Source of the DNA: an uncultured SAR86 cluster bacterium
GTDB taxonomy: Bacteria > Pseudomonadota > Gammaproteobacteria > Magnimaribacterales > D2472
Direction of reading: 5' to 3'
Length of the DNA: 64,000 nucleotides
Assembly (NCBI GenBank): GCA_902563835.1
Contig: CACEZB010000004.1
Location: 24,147-88,146 of the forward strand
Under the pieces are notes generated by a model, which was not told the DNA's origin, ran no database searches, and worked only from the letters and a program-made list of their open reading frames with translations. The translations under genes were made by a program, and so were the position numbers. Shown in pieces: positions 34,773 to 43,867 of the stretch (position 1 is the first letter of the stretch; each line of letters opens with the position of its first letter).

Positions 34773-36752
34773 TTAGTTTAATTTTAAAATATCTAACAAC
34801 GTGCCTTCAGTTAATATTGCTGGCAATATTTTTGATTCTTGCATTCCAGGCTTCCAATATATATAAAGTGGAACCCCATTTCTATTATATTTTTCTAAGG
34901 TTCTTAAGATCTCATTATTTTTATTTGTCCAATCAGCTACAATATATTCAATATTATTTTCTTTGAGATATTGTTTTACCTTAGGCCTAGAAAGGGCAAT
35001 TTTGTCATTGGCTTGACATGTTATACACCAAGCAGCAGTAAAATTAATTAAATATGCTTGGTTATTTTTTTTAAAATTTTCTTCAATATTTGAATCCCAG
35101 ACACCATATTCAGAATATTGGTTTACAGAACCTAAATTAGTATCTCCTTTCTCACCAGATGTTATATATACTCCTTCAAAAGAAATTGTTGTAAGGATTA
35201 ATACCCAAATAAGAAGTTGTATTTTTTTATTTGTTATTTTTAATGTTAACCAGAATAGACTAGAAATAATAAGAATTGAAATTAATAAACTAATCACTAA
35301 ATTTGAATTTGTTTGCAGACTAAAAACCCATACAAGCCATAAAGTTGTAGCAAACATTGGAAAAGCAAAAAACTCTTTTAATGTAATCATCCATTTACCA
35401 GATTTTGGTAATAATTTAATTAGGCTTGGGTTGATAGATAAAATAAAGTAAGGCATTGCAAAACCTATTCCTAGTGATGCAAATATTGGCATTGTAATTG
35501 CAGACGGTTGAACTAATGCATATCCAAGGGCAGCCCCCATAAATGGAGCTGTGCATGGCGAGGCCACAATAACAGCAAGCACTCCTGTCAAAAAAGATCC
35601 GCTAACATTATTTGATCCAATGCCACCAAGTCTAGTTAAAGATGAGCCGATATTTACATCTGTTAATAAGATCATACCTATTAAGAACATTAATATGCTT
35701 AACATAGCAACTATTATTGGTGACTGTAGTTGAAAACCCCATCCAAGATAATTCCCTGTCTGTTTTAAAATTATAAGAGATAAACCAATTAGCAGGAATG
35801 ATATTAAAACACCTAAACAAAATGATAATGCATGTAATCTTATTTTTAATTTTGATTGATTCCCTAAAGAAACGAAACTTAAAATTTTTAAAGAAATTAT
35901 TGGAAATACACAGGGCATCAGATTCAATATCAGGCCGCCTAGAAATGCAAAAATAATTGCTTGTAAGAAAGTAATTGATAATGCTTGTAGTTTCTTATCA
36001 TTTACCTCAGCATTTATTAAAAATATTTCATCACCATTTACCGATAAAACTCCACTAATAGAACTTAGGTTTGATATCCCTTCAATAATAGGTACTTTTA
36101 GCAACCAATTATTTTCTTCTTTCGTAAGTATCTGTATTCCAGGATGATCTACAATATTTTGATTATCTATAAAAAATGTAATTAAATTAATTTGATTGTT
36201 ATAAGAAAATCTTAATTCAATGAACTGACTATCAATTTCAGCAAGAACAGGTAATGTTATAGAAGGGACTAAATCATTCCATGCTATCAATTCATTATCT
36301 ATTATAATTTCATCTATTGAGGTTTCTATTAATGCTTTTTCAGGTACACAAACATCATCACATATCAAAAAATCAATATTTAATTTTATTTTTGAATTTA
36401 AAGAATCCTTTTTAATATATTCAAATGGAAATATTACAAAATTCTTATAACCATAAGTCATCAATGGTTCGTATGGAATGAGTTCTGGTCTTGGCCATTT
36501 AATTTCACCAATTTTTATATTTTCATCAGTATCCCATTGAATTTTTATCGGTCCGCCTGAATCGCCAGGATTTTTCCAATAGGTATGCCAATTTTTTTGC
36601 ATATCCATTTTTATCCCAATTAGATTATTTTTATTTTCAGATTCTGGATAATTAAATTTAACTAATGAAACATTTGCATGACCAGTATTTACTGGTTCAG
36701 CTTCAATAAAAATGAATAATGTAAATAAGAAGAATATTTTTAGTAGCTTCAT
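34773..36752 (-). CDS. DsbD/ScsB-family protein-disulfide reductase
   Basis: 659 residues carrying electrons from the cytoplasm to periplasmic thiols. Signal peptide; a DsbD-alpha-like domain with the redox pair in FLICDDVCVPEKALIE (about residues 116-135); a central eight-helix CcdA-like domain with the paired cysteines NLMPCVFPI and VASPCTAPFMG; and a C-terminal thioredoxin domain with TAAWCITCQAND. The layout is that of ScsB/DsbD. It may reduce CcmG or the other WCxxC proteins encoded in this window. It is separated from hsp20 by a 66-base spacer with two hairpins. Confidence 0.9.
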   Translation of the reverse strand: MKLLKIFFLFTLFIFIEAEPVNTGHANVSLVKFNYPESENKNNLIGIKMDMQKNWHTYWKNPGDSGGPIKIQWDTDENIKIGEIKWPRPELIPYEPLMTYGYKNFVIFPFEYIKKDSLNSKIKLNIDFLICDDVCVPEKALIETSIDEIIIDNELIAWNDLVPSITLPVLAEIDSQFIELRFSYNNQINLITFFIDNQNIVDHPGIQILTKEENNWLLKVPIIEGISNLSSISGVLSVNGDEIFLINAEVNDKKLQALSITFLQAIIFAFLGGLILNLMPCVFPIISLKILSFVSLGNQSKLKIRLHALSFCLGVLISFLLIGLSLIILKQTGNYLGWGFQLQSPIIVAMLSILMFLIGMILLTDVNIGSSLTRLGGIGSNNVSGSFLTGVLAVIVASPCTAPFMGAALGYALVQPSAITMPIFASLGIGFAMPYFILSINPSLIKLLPKSGKWMITLKEFFAFPMFATTLWLVWVFSLQTNSNLVISLLISILIISSLFWLTLKITNKKIQLLIWVLILTTISFEGVYITSGEKGDTNLGSVNQYSEYGVWDSNIEENFKKNNQAYLINFTAAWCITCQANDKIALSRPKVKQYLKENNIEYIVADWTNKNNEILRTLEKYNRNGVPLYIYWKPGMQESKILPAILTEGTLLDILKLN

Positions 36753-36779
36753 TTCTTTATTATTTCTTTAATGCCATTA

Positions 36780-36815
36780 GGGGTGCATTATGCACCCCCA
36801 TTTCCACTTTGTGGA
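36780..36815. repeat. Two adjacent hairpins between hsp20 and the DsbD-like gene
   Basis: GGGGTGCAT-T-ATGCACCCC (36780-36798) and TCCAC-TTT-GTGGA (36803-36815) are perfect inverted repeats. On the minus strand they follow the hsp20 stop but lack a T-run, so they may act as weak or partial terminators or as 3'-end stabilisers between the two genes. Confidence 0.55.
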
Positions 36816-36818
36816 GTA

Positions 36819-37271
36819 TTATTTATTTGAGATTCTTTTTGGTGATTTAATCTCAATCATTCTAGGTTTTTTTTCATCAGGAATGATTTTTTCTAGATTT
36901 ACAGTTAATAACCCGTTTACTAGTTCTGCTCCTTGAACAACAACATCTTCAGATAATGTGAATTGTTGCTTAAAAGCTCTTTGAGCAATTCCTTGATATA
37001 CAACCTTATTTTCTCCATTTACTACCTCAGTTTTTGGTCCGTCGTAACTTACCGTTAAAACTCCATCGGCAAGCTCGATTTGAATATCATCTTTTGACAA
37101 ACCAGCAACTGCAATTTCAATAGCAAAAAAATTACCATCTTTACTTATGTTGTAAGGTGGATAGCTTGAAGAACGATCGTTAGATTCCGAAAGTCTTTGC
37201 AATCTATCAAATAAAGGTTCAAACCCTAATACGCGAGTGGTAAAAAATGGATCAGTAAAATTAAGTATCAT
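36819..37271 (-). CDS. Small heat-shock protein, Hsp20/IbpA family
   Basis: 150-residue alpha-crystallin chaperone that binds unfolding proteins. FFTTRVLGFEPLFDRLQRL is the N-terminal phenylalanine-rich arm; the crystallin core runs from about YPPYNISKDGNFFAIEIAVAGLSKDDIQIEL to AELVNGLLTVNLEKIIPDEKKP, with the conserved A-x-x-x-n-G-v-L as AELVNGLL. The C-terminal I-x-I/V anchor is MIEIKSP. The ROSE-like leader and a sigma-32-like promoter upstream (next entries) point to heat induction at two levels. Confidence 0.95.
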   Translation of the reverse strand: MILNFTDPFFTTRVLGFEPLFDRLQRLSESNDRSSSYPPYNISKDGNFFAIEIAVAGLSKDDIQIELADGVLTVSYDGPKTEVVNGENKVVYQGIAQRAFKQQFTLSEDVVVQGAELVNGLLTVNLEKIIPDEKKPRMIEIKSPKRISNK

Positions 37272-37361
37272 AATAGTCCTCCTTATAAGCGACTTTATTT
37301 ATGTGTATCTTTAAAAAAGCATACACTCGTTAATGCGAGAATCCGTTATGGCATTCTCATC
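37272..37361 (-). promoter_or_regulatory. ROSE-like RNA thermometer in the hsp20 leader
   Basis: On the minus strand the 5' leader holds three hairpins in series: GAGAAT...ATTCTC with inner CC/GG, CTCG-CATTAA-CGAG, and the start-proximal GTCGCTTATAAGGAGGAC (37276-37293). In the last one GTC pairs with GAC and UCGCU faces the Shine-Dalgarno AGGAG. UCGCU fits the ROSE consensus U(U/C)GCU, including a possible G-G mismatch inside the stem. Melting would free the ribosome site. Confidence 0.6.
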
Positions 37362-37368
37362 AATTAAT

Positions 37369-37395
37369 ATTTATAGGCAATTTTAGCTTTTTCAA
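37369..37395 (-). promoter_or_regulatory. Candidate heat-shock promoter of hsp20
   Basis: Minus strand TTGAAA, a 14-base spacer, then TATAAAT preceded by GCC. The -35 and short spacing fit sigma-32 (CTTGAAA...CCCCATNT) better than sigma-70. The predicted start would give the ~90-nt leader described above. Confidence 0.4.
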
Positions 37396-37451
37396 CCTTT
37401 ATTTTTTTTGTTAAATAAAATATGCTTATCTAAATAATTTTTATAATAAAA

Positions 37452-37853
37452 ATGATCAAAAATATAATAACTTTTACATTACTCATAATTTTAATCTCTT
37501 TCGATATCAATGCAGATGGCGATGAAGTAGTTATAGAAGAAGGGCAAAAATGGTCATTAGAAAAAAGAAGCAATAAATTATCTCCAACAAATAGTAAAGT
37601 CTTATATTTTTTTTCAACTGATGCATATAATACCTATCATGCCAGGATATTTTCAGACTTATATATAGTTGATGGAAGAAATTTAGTAAGACTGAATACT
37701 GGCGATAAGATAGAAGTCATTCAACCAAAACATCAATCAAGGGTATATGAAGTTAAACTACTATCTGGATATGAAAAGGATAGAAAGTATTTTGTGATAA
37801 AAGAAGATTTGTTAAATGATTATAAATTAGTTGAAAAAACAAATGAAATATAA
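37452..37853 (+). CDS. Exported protein of unknown function
   Basis: 133 residues with a clear signal peptide (NIITFTLLIILISFDINADG). The mature part has a strand-rich pattern (SKVLYFFSTDAYNTYHARIFSDLYIVDGRNLVRLNTGDKIEVIQ, then YEVKLLSGYEKDRKYFVIKED), which resembles an SH3-like barrel. It is not recognised. It overlaps the following lipoprotein gene, so both are likely co-translated envelope proteins. Confidence 0.65.
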   Translation: MIKNIITFTLLIILISFDINADGDEVVIEEGQKWSLEKRSNKLSPTNSKVLYFFSTDAYNTYHARIFSDLYIVDGRNLVRLNTGDKIEVIQPKHQSRVYEVKLLSGYEKDRKYFVIKEDLLNDYKLVEKTNEI

Positions 37854-38307
37854 AAAACAATACTATTACTTATGCATGTTATTTTTTATATTTTCATGCA
37901 CAAATATGTCATATCGACCTGATGTTGTAAGCAAATCTGATGCTCAAAAGCAACAATATGTAGTTTTAGGATCTATTTTACAGATAACAAAAGTTACCAT
38001 TGAAGGTGATAGAGAGACGGGTGCTGCTGCCGGGGCATTAATAGGAGCAGCAGCTGGAGAAAGTGTTACTGACTCTGAACCTGAATCGGATATTGCTGCA
38101 ATAGTTGGCGGGCTTGTAGGCTCAAAAGTTGGAGCAGAAGTTGGTTCGAATCTTACAAAAAAAGATGGAGTAGAATTATTAATTAAAACTGACAGTGGAA
38201 AGCTGATCTCTATAATTCAAGAAATTAGTAAATATAATTTTGAAATAAATCAAAAAGTACAAATTATTAAAAGAAATGGAAAATCAAGAGTTCTCCCTTT
38301 TGATTGA
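37843..38307 (+). CDS. SlyB-like glycine-zipper outer membrane lipoprotein
   Basis: Signal with lipobox FSC (YYYLCMLFFIFSC). A glycine-zipper hairpin follows: GAAAGALIGAAAGESV and IAAIVGGLVGSKVGAEVGS, as in SlyB/Pcp lipoproteins, then a small beta domain with VELLIKTDSGKLISIIQE. SlyB-type proteins guard outer-membrane integrity. I use ATG 37843 (MKYKKQYY); ATG 37831 would add four residues and increase the overlap with the previous gene to 23 bases. Its stop overlaps recX (TGATG). Confidence 0.75.
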   Translation: MKYKKQYYYLCMLFFIFSCTNMSYRPDVVSKSDAQKQQYVVLGSILQITKVTIEGDRETGAAAGALIGAAAGESVTDSEPESDIAAIVGGLVGSKVGAEVGSNLTKKDGVELLIKTDSGKLISIIQEISKYNFEINQKVQIIKRNGKSRVLPFD

Positions 38308-38747
38308 TGAGCTCTGAATTATCATCTTTAATTTATAATAAAGCATTAGACATTCTTTCAAGAAGAGAGCACTCTGCACATGAGCTAAAATTAAAACTAC
38401 ATAAAAAATATGAAGCAATTTCTGAAATTGAAGAAGTTATTACCAAATTAGAAAGCAATAATTTATTAAATGATTTTAGGTTTGCTGAAACATATGCTCG
38501 TATTAGGAAGAGAAAAGGTTTTGGCCCAAATAAAATTCATTATGAGCTTACAAATAAAGGTATTAAGGAATCCATTTCAAATGAAATAATTTCAGCTGAA
38601 GATGGATGGGCGCATGCCGCATTACAAGCATTTAGAAAAAAATACAGAGATGGAATTTCTGAAGATACAAAAGAAAGATTAAAACAAAAAAACTTTCTTC
38701 ATAATCGAGGTTTTAGTTTTAAAGAAATTGAATCAGTTTTTAGTTAG
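38307..38747 (+). CDS. recX: RecA regulator RecX
   Basis: 146-residue three-helix-bundle repeat protein: ALDILSRREHSAHELKLKLHKKY (typical opening L..R..S..EL...L), ITKLESNNLLNDFRFAETYARIRKRKGFGPNKIHYELTNKGI and the end KNFLHNRGFSFKEIESVF. RecX caps and destabilises RecA filaments. ATG 38307 overlaps the preceding stop in TGATG; the track uses an upstream TTG. recA is not adjacent, unlike in many relatives. It is followed 21 bases later by dnaX. Confidence 0.88.
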   Translation: MSSELSSLIYNKALDILSRREHSAHELKLKLHKKYEAISEIEEVITKLESNNLLNDFRFAETYARIRKRKGFGPNKIHYELTNKGIKESISNEIISAEDGWAHAALQAFRKKYRDGISEDTKERLKQKNFLHNRGFSFKEIESVFS

Positions 38748-38768
38748 GACATGTTATGATTTATTGCT

Positions 38769-40337
38769 ATGTCTTATGAGGTTTTAGCAAGAAAATATAG
38801 ACCAACAAACTTTGAGGAAGTTGTTGGACAAGAGCATATTGTCAAAGCTTTAACTAATGGTATCGAGCAACAAAGAATTCACCAAGCATTTATTTTTTCA
38901 GGAACCAGGGGGGTTGGAAAAACAACTCTTGCAAGAATTCTAGCTAAATGTCTAAATTGTGAAAAAAAAGATATCCCCGTTACTATTCCTTGTGATAAAT
39001 GTTCAAATTGCGAAGAAATAAAATCTGGAAGAAATATAGATTTTCTTGAAATTGATGCTGCCTCAAATACACAGGTAGATAAGATTAGGGATCTTATTGA
39101 GACTGTTGAATATAAGCCAGCTAAAGGAAGGTATAAGGTATATTTAATAGATGAAGTTCACATGCTATCAACTCAGAGTTTTAATGCTCTTTTAAAAACC
39201 CTTGAAGAACCTCCACCTCATGTAATATTTATTTTTGCAACCACAAATCCAGAAAAGATTCCTAAAACAGTTCAATCTAGGTGTTTGCAACTAAATTTAA
39301 AGACAGTTAATGAAAAACTATTATCTAAACATATTCAAAAAATATTAAAAAAAGAAAAAATAAATTTTGATGATGAAAGTACTTTTATGATCTCTAGTTC
39401 TGCAAAAGGCTCAGTAAGAGATGCTCTTACCTTTTTAGATCAAGCACTTGCTCATGGAAAAGGAGAGCTCAAACAAGATGATGTTAAGAAGCTTTTAGGA
39501 ACAATAGATGACTCACTATTAATTGACCTTATTGATGGGGTTGTAGATGGAGACGGCAAAAAAGTCTTTAATACTTTGTATGAAATTGAGCAATTATCTC
39601 CTGAATACGATTCAATTTTAAAAGATATAATAGCGATGCTTCACCAGATATCATTAGAACAAGTTTTAGAGAATTCCAATATTGATCATATTAAAGAGAT
39701 GGCTACAAAGGTTGATAATGAGTTTTGTCAATTATTGTATGAAATAGCTATGAATGCTTATTCTAAATTTAATGTTCATCCCAATCCAAAAGAGGCATTA
39801 GAGATATGTCTTCTAAGAATGTTAACTTTTAATCCATTGAATAAATTATCTGAGAATTCATCAAACAAGCCTATAAAAGAAAAAAAAAATTTAAAAACAA
39901 ATAACTTAAAAGAAAAAAAATCAGATAAAACTAAATTACACTCATCAGACAAACCAATCGCCTCTAATGAAGATTGGATTAATTTTTTTAATACAAAAAA
40001 AATGAGCCCATTTGCTAGAAATTATTTCGGAAACATGTCTTTTAAAGATTTTGATGATGGTTCTATGACTTTATTAGTTAATTCTGAGTCTAGTGAAATA
40101 CCTGAAAATATTCTCTCAGAATTTAAAGCTATTTTAAAAGAATTATTTTCAAAAGAAGTTGAAGTTAATTTTGAAGTTGGTACTGTAATAGATTCACCAC
40201 TTGCAGTTAATGATGCTGAAAATACAAAGAAATATAATAAAGCAAAATCAAGTATTAAAGATGATAAAGATATTAAAAATTTTATGAAAAAATTTAACGG
40301 AAAAATTAAAGAAGATACTATTAAACCTATCAAGTAA
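38769..40337 (+). CDS. dnaX: DNA polymerase III subunits gamma/tau
   Basis: Clamp-loader ATPase. Walker A is GTRGVGKTTLARIL, the zinc ligands are in CLNCEKKDIPVTIPCDKCSNC, Walker B is VYLIDEVHML and the sensor is TTNPEKIP. Domain III ends near residue 360; a lysine-rich linker follows, then a domain V-like alpha-binding part (ASNEDWINFFNTKKMSPFARNYFGN). At 522 aa the full product corresponds to a compact tau. The linker contains a run of ten A where a shift to either other frame meets a stop within a few codons (separate entry), so a gamma-type short form is possible. recR follows after one base. Confidence 0.95.
   Translation: MSYEVLARKYRPTNFEEVVGQEHIVKALTNGIEQQRIHQAFIFSGTRGVGKTTLARILAKCLNCEKKDIPVTIPCDKCSNCEEIKSGRNIDFLEIDAASNTQVDKIRDLIETVEYKPAKGRYKVYLIDEVHMLSTQSFNALLKTLEEPPPHVIFIFATTNPEKIPKTVQSRCLQLNLKTVNEKLLSKHIQKILKKEKINFDDESTFMISSSAKGSVRDALTFLDQALAHGKGELKQDDVKKLLGTIDDSLLIDLIDGVVDGDGKKVFNTLYEIEQLSPEYDSILKDIIAMLHQISLEQVLENSNIDHIKEMATKVDNEFCQLLYEIAMNAYSKFNVHPNPKEALEICLLRMLTFNPLNKLSENSSNKPIKEKKNLKTNNLKEKKSDKTKLHSSDKPIASNEDWINFFNTKKMSPFARNYFGNMSFKDFDDGSMTLLVNSESSEIPENILSEFKAILKELFSKEVEVNFEVGTVIDSPLAVNDAENTKKYNKAKSSIKDDKDIKNFMKKFNGKIKEDTIKPIK
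39880..39904 (+). other. A10 slippery run in dnaX, possible gamma-form frameshift site
   Basis: Ten consecutive A (39880-39889) lie at the start of the linker. A -1 shift (or one extra A by polymerase slippage) reads TTT AAA AAC AAA TAA, stopping at 39902-39904; a +1 shift stops at TAA 39892-39894. Either gives a product of about 375 residues keeping domains I-III, the size of a gamma subunit. Confidence 0.4.
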
Positions 40338-40338
40338 G

Positions 40339-40935
40339 ATGAAGCAAGATTTAGTCACAGAACTTATAAATGCATTAACAATTTTACCTGGAGTAGGTAA
40401 AAAGTCTGCTCAAAGAATGGCCTTATATCTTTTGGATAGAAATAAAGATGGCGCAAGCATTCTTGCGAGCACCCTTAAAGAGGCAATTGATAATATTCAG
40501 CGATGCTCTTCTTGTCGAATGCTCACTTCAAATAGTCTTTGTAATATTTGTTCAGATAACTCAAGAGATAATAAAAGTATTTGTGTGGTAGAAAGCCCAT
40601 CAGATGTCCTTGCAATCGAATCAACGGGTGGTTATAAAGGACGTTATTTTGTATTACTTGGAAGGCTTTCTCCAATTGATGGTGTCGGACCAGATGAACT
40701 GGGTATTAACGATTTAATTCAAATAATTGATCAAGATGAAGTAAAAGAAATAATTCTAGCTACCAGCAGCACAGTAGAAGGCGATGCTACAGCGATATAT
40801 ATAAAGGATCATGTAAAGAAAGCTAAAGTTTCTAGAATATCTTATGGAATTCCAATAGGAGGGGAGTTAGAGTATGTTGATGGAACAACAATTGCTCGGG
40901 CTATAGAGGGAAGGGTAGAGATAAATGTCGATTAA
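40339..40935 (+). CDS. recR: Recombination mediator RecR
   Basis: 198-residue RecFOR component that helps load RecA at gaps. It has the N-terminal HhH ([20 protein letters not shown]), a four-Cys zinc finger ([16 protein letters not shown]), a Toprim domain ([27 protein letters not shown] and [17 protein letters not shown]) and the closing [28 protein letters not shown]. It directly follows dnaX; ybaB/EbfC, which usually lies between them, is missing here. It overlaps dcd by 11 bases. Confidence 0.96.
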   Translation: MKQDLVTELINALTILPGVGKKSAQRMALYLLDRNKDGASILASTLKEAIDNIQRCSSCRMLTSNSLCNICSDNSRDNKSICVVESPSDVLAIESTGGYKGRYFVLLGRLSPIDGVGPDELGINDLIQIIDQDEVKEIILATSSTVEGDATAIYIKDHVKKAKVSRISYGIPIGGELEYVDGTTIARAIEGRVEINVD

Positions 40936-41494
40936 ATCTGATAAATGGATAAAGTTAATGTCTACTAATCATGAAATGATTCAACCTTTTTCTGAGGATC
41001 AGATAAGAACGGATGAGAATGGAAATAAGCTAATTTCTTATGGGGTGTCTAGTTACGGGTATGATGTTAGATGTTCAAATGAATTTAAAGTTTTTACAAA
41101 TATACATTCTGCAATTGTAGACCCGAAGTCTTTTGATGAAAAAAGTTTTGTAGACATAACTTCAGATGTTTGTGTTATTCCTCCAAATTCATTTGCTTTA
41201 GCAAGAACAGTTGAGTATTTTAAAATACCTAGAAATGTTCTTACCATATGTTTAGGTAAATCTACTTATGCAAGATGCGGAATTATCGTAAATGTTACTC
41301 CGCTTGAGCCAGAGTGGGAGGGCCATGTAACACTTGAGTTTTCGAATACAACAAATTTACCAGCAAAAATTTATGCTGGAGAGGGGGTTGCCCAAATGTT
41401 GTTTTTTGAGTCAGATGAAGAATGTGACGTAAGTTATAAAGATAGGGGTGGAAAATACCAAGGTCAAACAGGCGTCACACTACCCAAGGCTTAA
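40925..41494 (+). CDS. dcd: dCTP deaminase
   Basis: 189-residue trimeric enzyme converting dCTP to dUTP for thymidylate synthesis. Active-site elements are [34 protein letters not shown], with Ser and Arg in KSTYAR and the catalytic Glu in [11 protein letters not shown], and [12 protein letters not shown] near the N-terminus. The C-terminal [19 protein letters not shown] closes the nucleotide site. It overlaps recR and, at the 3' end, the convergent DUF3108 gene by 15 bases. Confidence 0.96.
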   Translation: MSIKSDKWIKLMSTNHEMIQPFSEDQIRTDENGNKLISYGVSSYGYDVRCSNEFKVFTNIHSAIVDPKSFDEKSFVDITSDVCVIPPNSFALARTVEYFKIPRNVLTICLGKSTYARCGIIVNVTPLEPEWEGHVTLEFSNTTNLPAKIYAGEGVAQMLFFESDEECDVSYKDRGGKYQGQTGVTLPKA

Positions 41495-42163
41495 AATTTC
41501 TTGTAATTCTAATTTGTTAGTCGCTTCTGGACTTTTGTCTAGTATTTTAATAAACATATACTCCAATTCTTCTGCTAAATAATACTGAACCTTTCTTCTG
41601 CTCCCATCTCTAACACGCTCTACAACATGACAAGTTAATATTGAGTCATTAAACATACAATCTTGGACACTCTTAACTTTAAAAAAATATTTTTTTGAAC
41701 CACCTTGTTGCATATCTATGATATTTAATGAAAATTTCTTAGTACCTTTTTTAACAAATGTTCTAATCATAATTTGGGCATTAAGAGGATCGAGAATTAT
41801 TTTATTAAGATTGATACTCTCTTTCCATTTTTTTTCACCTGATGATTCAATAATATTATTTGCATAGTCAAAATTTATTGATTGATCTCTATTAAGAAAT
41901 TTAGGTTTAATTTTTATATTATATTTGTTTGAATAAACCTTATCGTTAGATATTTGAAATTCTGAAGAGAAATTCATGCTAGCTATTAAATTTGATGCAT
42001 TAAATGTCATTTCATAGGCATCATTATTTTTTTTGAATTCTCGAACTCCAGTTATTTTTATTTCATCAGATTCAAATTTATATTTTGCTGAATAAAAAGG
42101 TATATCATTTGAGCTGATATTGATTGTAAATATCAATGCAAATAGTATTTTTTTATATTTCAT
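41480..42163 (-). CDS. DUF3108 family exported protein
   Basis: 227 residues, signal peptide ([14 protein letters not shown]), then [48 protein letters not shown], the beta-rich start of DUF3108 (x-x-Y-x-x-x-x-x-G...), with [12 protein letters not shown] and [11 protein letters not shown] as further family elements. Function unknown; the family is often encoded next to purN in gammaproteobacteria, as here (11-base overlap with purN). Confidence 0.72.
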   Translation of the reverse strand: MKYKKILFALIFTINISSNDIPFYSAKYKFESDEIKITGVREFKKNNDAYEMTFNASNLIASMNFSSEFQISNDKVYSNKYNIKIKPKFLNRDQSINFDYANNIIESSGEKKWKESINLNKIILDPLNAQIMIRTFVKKGTKKFSLNIIDMQQGGSKKYFFKVKSVQDCMFNDSILTCHVVERVRDGSRRKVQYYLAEELEYMFIKILDKSPEATNKLELQEILSLG

Positions 42164-42803
42164 AATTCTTAACTAAAATATCATTAGTAATATTATCAAT
42201 TTCTTTATAACTTACTTTATTATTCTTTAGAGTAATATTTTCATTACAGATTAAACCAATTATTTCGGGTAACAACATGTGTTCAATTTTATGAATTCTT
42301 TCTATGAGTTCATCAAGATTTTGATCTCCTTTAACTTTAATTATACCTTGTGCAATTAATGGTCCTGCATCTAACTTAGCAGAGACATAATGGATTGAGA
42401 TACCATGTATTTTATCCTTATTTATGATTACATTTTTATGAGTATTTAATCCAGGATATAGAGGAAGAAGTGAAGGATGAAGGTTTATTATTTTGCCGTT
42501 ATATTTCTCAGTAATTTTTTTTCCAAGCACCCTCATAAAACCAGCCAATACTATTAAATCAATATCTAATTTAGCCAAATACTCATCTACAGCTGCATCA
42601 AAATTATCTCTATTTAAATAATCTCCATGCTTTATTACTTTTGTTCTTAAATTATATTTTTCTGATCTTTTTAGACCATATGCATCTGGGTTGTTTGAAA
42701 TAACACACACAATTTTTCCATTTATACTATTTGAATTACATGCATTTATAATAGCTTCTAAATTACTACCACTACCAGATATTAGTACTGCTATTCTTTT
42801 CAT
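42153..42803 (-). CDS. purN: Phosphoribosylglycinamide formyltransferase
   Basis: 216-residue folate enzyme of purine synthesis, adding the first formyl group to GAR. The N-terminal IAVLISGSGSNLEAII binds the ribose phosphate; the catalytic trio lies in IINLHPSLLPLYPGLNTHKNVI (Asn and His) and VSAKLDAGPLIAQG (Asp). It follows purM by six bases, the usual purMN operon order. Confidence 0.96.
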   Translation of the reverse strand: MKRIAVLISGSGSNLEAIINACNSNSINGKIVCVISNNPDAYGLKRSEKYNLRTKVIKHGDYLNRDNFDAAVDEYLAKLDIDLIVLAGFMRVLGKKITEKYNGKIINLHPSLLPLYPGLNTHKNVIINKDKIHGISIHYVSAKLDAGPLIAQGIIKVKGDQNLDELIERIHKIEHMLLPEIIGLICNENITLKNNKVSYKEIDNITNDILVKNYEI

Positions 42804-42809
42804 TAGTTA

Positions 42810-43841
42810 TTATGTATATATTACTGATTGCTCTTGATTTTTTTCTTTCACAGATCCAATCACATAATTTTTTAAATTCATTTCAGATATCTTATTTGAT
42901 ATATCTTTTACATCTTTTTTATCAACTATAAGAACCATACCAATGCCACAGTTAAATATTCTAAACATATCCTTATTTGATATATCACCTTCTTTTTTTA
43001 ACCATTTAAATACTTTTGGCATATCCCATGAATCAGTTTTAATCTCAACGCATAAATTTTTTGAGATCGACCTTGGTAGATTTTCTGTTAACCCGCCGCC
43101 AGTTATATGCGAGATAGAGTTAATTTTAAAATTATTAATTAAATTCATTACCAATTTAGGATATAGAATTGTTGGCTTTAAAACTTTTTCTTTTATAGCA
43201 TTTATTTCTTCTTCTTTAGCTTTTGAATTGTTAATTATTTTCCTTATCAGGGAAAAACCATTTGAGTGTGGTCCGCTTGATTCTATGCCAATTAAAATAT
43301 CTCCCGATTTAGTATTCTCATTATTTATTATTTTTTTCTCATCAACACAACCAACAGCAAAACCAGCTAGGTCAAAATTATTATCAATGTAATGCCCAGG
43401 CATTTCAGCTGTCTCGCCTCCCAACAATGCACAACCAGAATCATTGCAAGCATTAGCAATACTCTTAATGACAACAGAAGCTTCTTTAATATTTAGCTTT
43501 GAAGAAGCATAATAATCTAAAAAGAATAAAGGCTTTGCACCACAAACTATTAAGTCATTTACGCACATCGCAACAAGATCTTGGCCAATACCGCTTAAGT
43601 CATTAAAATCTTGAGCTAATGATACTTTTGTGCCCACACCATCTGTGCAAGCAACCAAAACCGGGTCTTCGTATTCTTTTTTGAGCCTATACATCCCAGC
43701 AAAACCGCCAATATTTTCAAGCACATTACTATTATGGGTTTTGGAGACGTCTTTTTTTATTTTTTCAACTAGTTCATTACCAGCATTTATATCAACACCA
43801 GCTAATTTATATGGATCATTTTCTATAATTTCTTTTGTCAT
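42810..43841 (-). CDS. purM: Phosphoribosylformylglycinamidine cyclo-ligase (AIR synthase)
   Basis: 343 residues. YKLAGVDINAGNELVEKIK opens the protein; ACTDGVGTKVSLAQ, GIGQDLVAMCVNDLIVCGAKPLFFLDYYA and ALLGGETAEMPGHY are PurM motifs for ATP and FGAM binding; HITGGGLTENLPR lies in the C-domain. It makes aminoimidazole ribonucleotide in purine synthesis. Its start is only 26 bases from the GTG chosen for the divergent DUF2066 gene, so promoters must overlap the coding ends. Confidence 0.97.
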   Translation of the reverse strand: MTKEIIENDPYKLAGVDINAGNELVEKIKKDVSKTHNSNVLENIGGFAGMYRLKKEYEDPVLVACTDGVGTKVSLAQDFNDLSGIGQDLVAMCVNDLIVCGAKPLFFLDYYASSKLNIKEASVVIKSIANACNDSGCALLGGETAEMPGHYIDNNFDLAGFAVGCVDEKKIINNENTKSGDILIGIESSGPHSNGFSLIRKIINNSKAKEEEINAIKEKVLKPTILYPKLVMNLINNFKINSISHITGGGLTENLPRSISKNLCVEIKTDSWDMPKVFKWLKKEGDISNKDMFRIFNCGIGMVLIVDKKDVKDISNKISEMNLKNYVIGSVKEKNQEQSVIYT

Positions 43842-43867
43842 TTAAAATACCTATTGTGAGTAGCGTA

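Noticed and set aside
42943-43392. Plus-strand ORF of 149 aa inside purM
   Set aside because: Shadow frame of a fully conserved gene; no ribosome site or recognisable domain.
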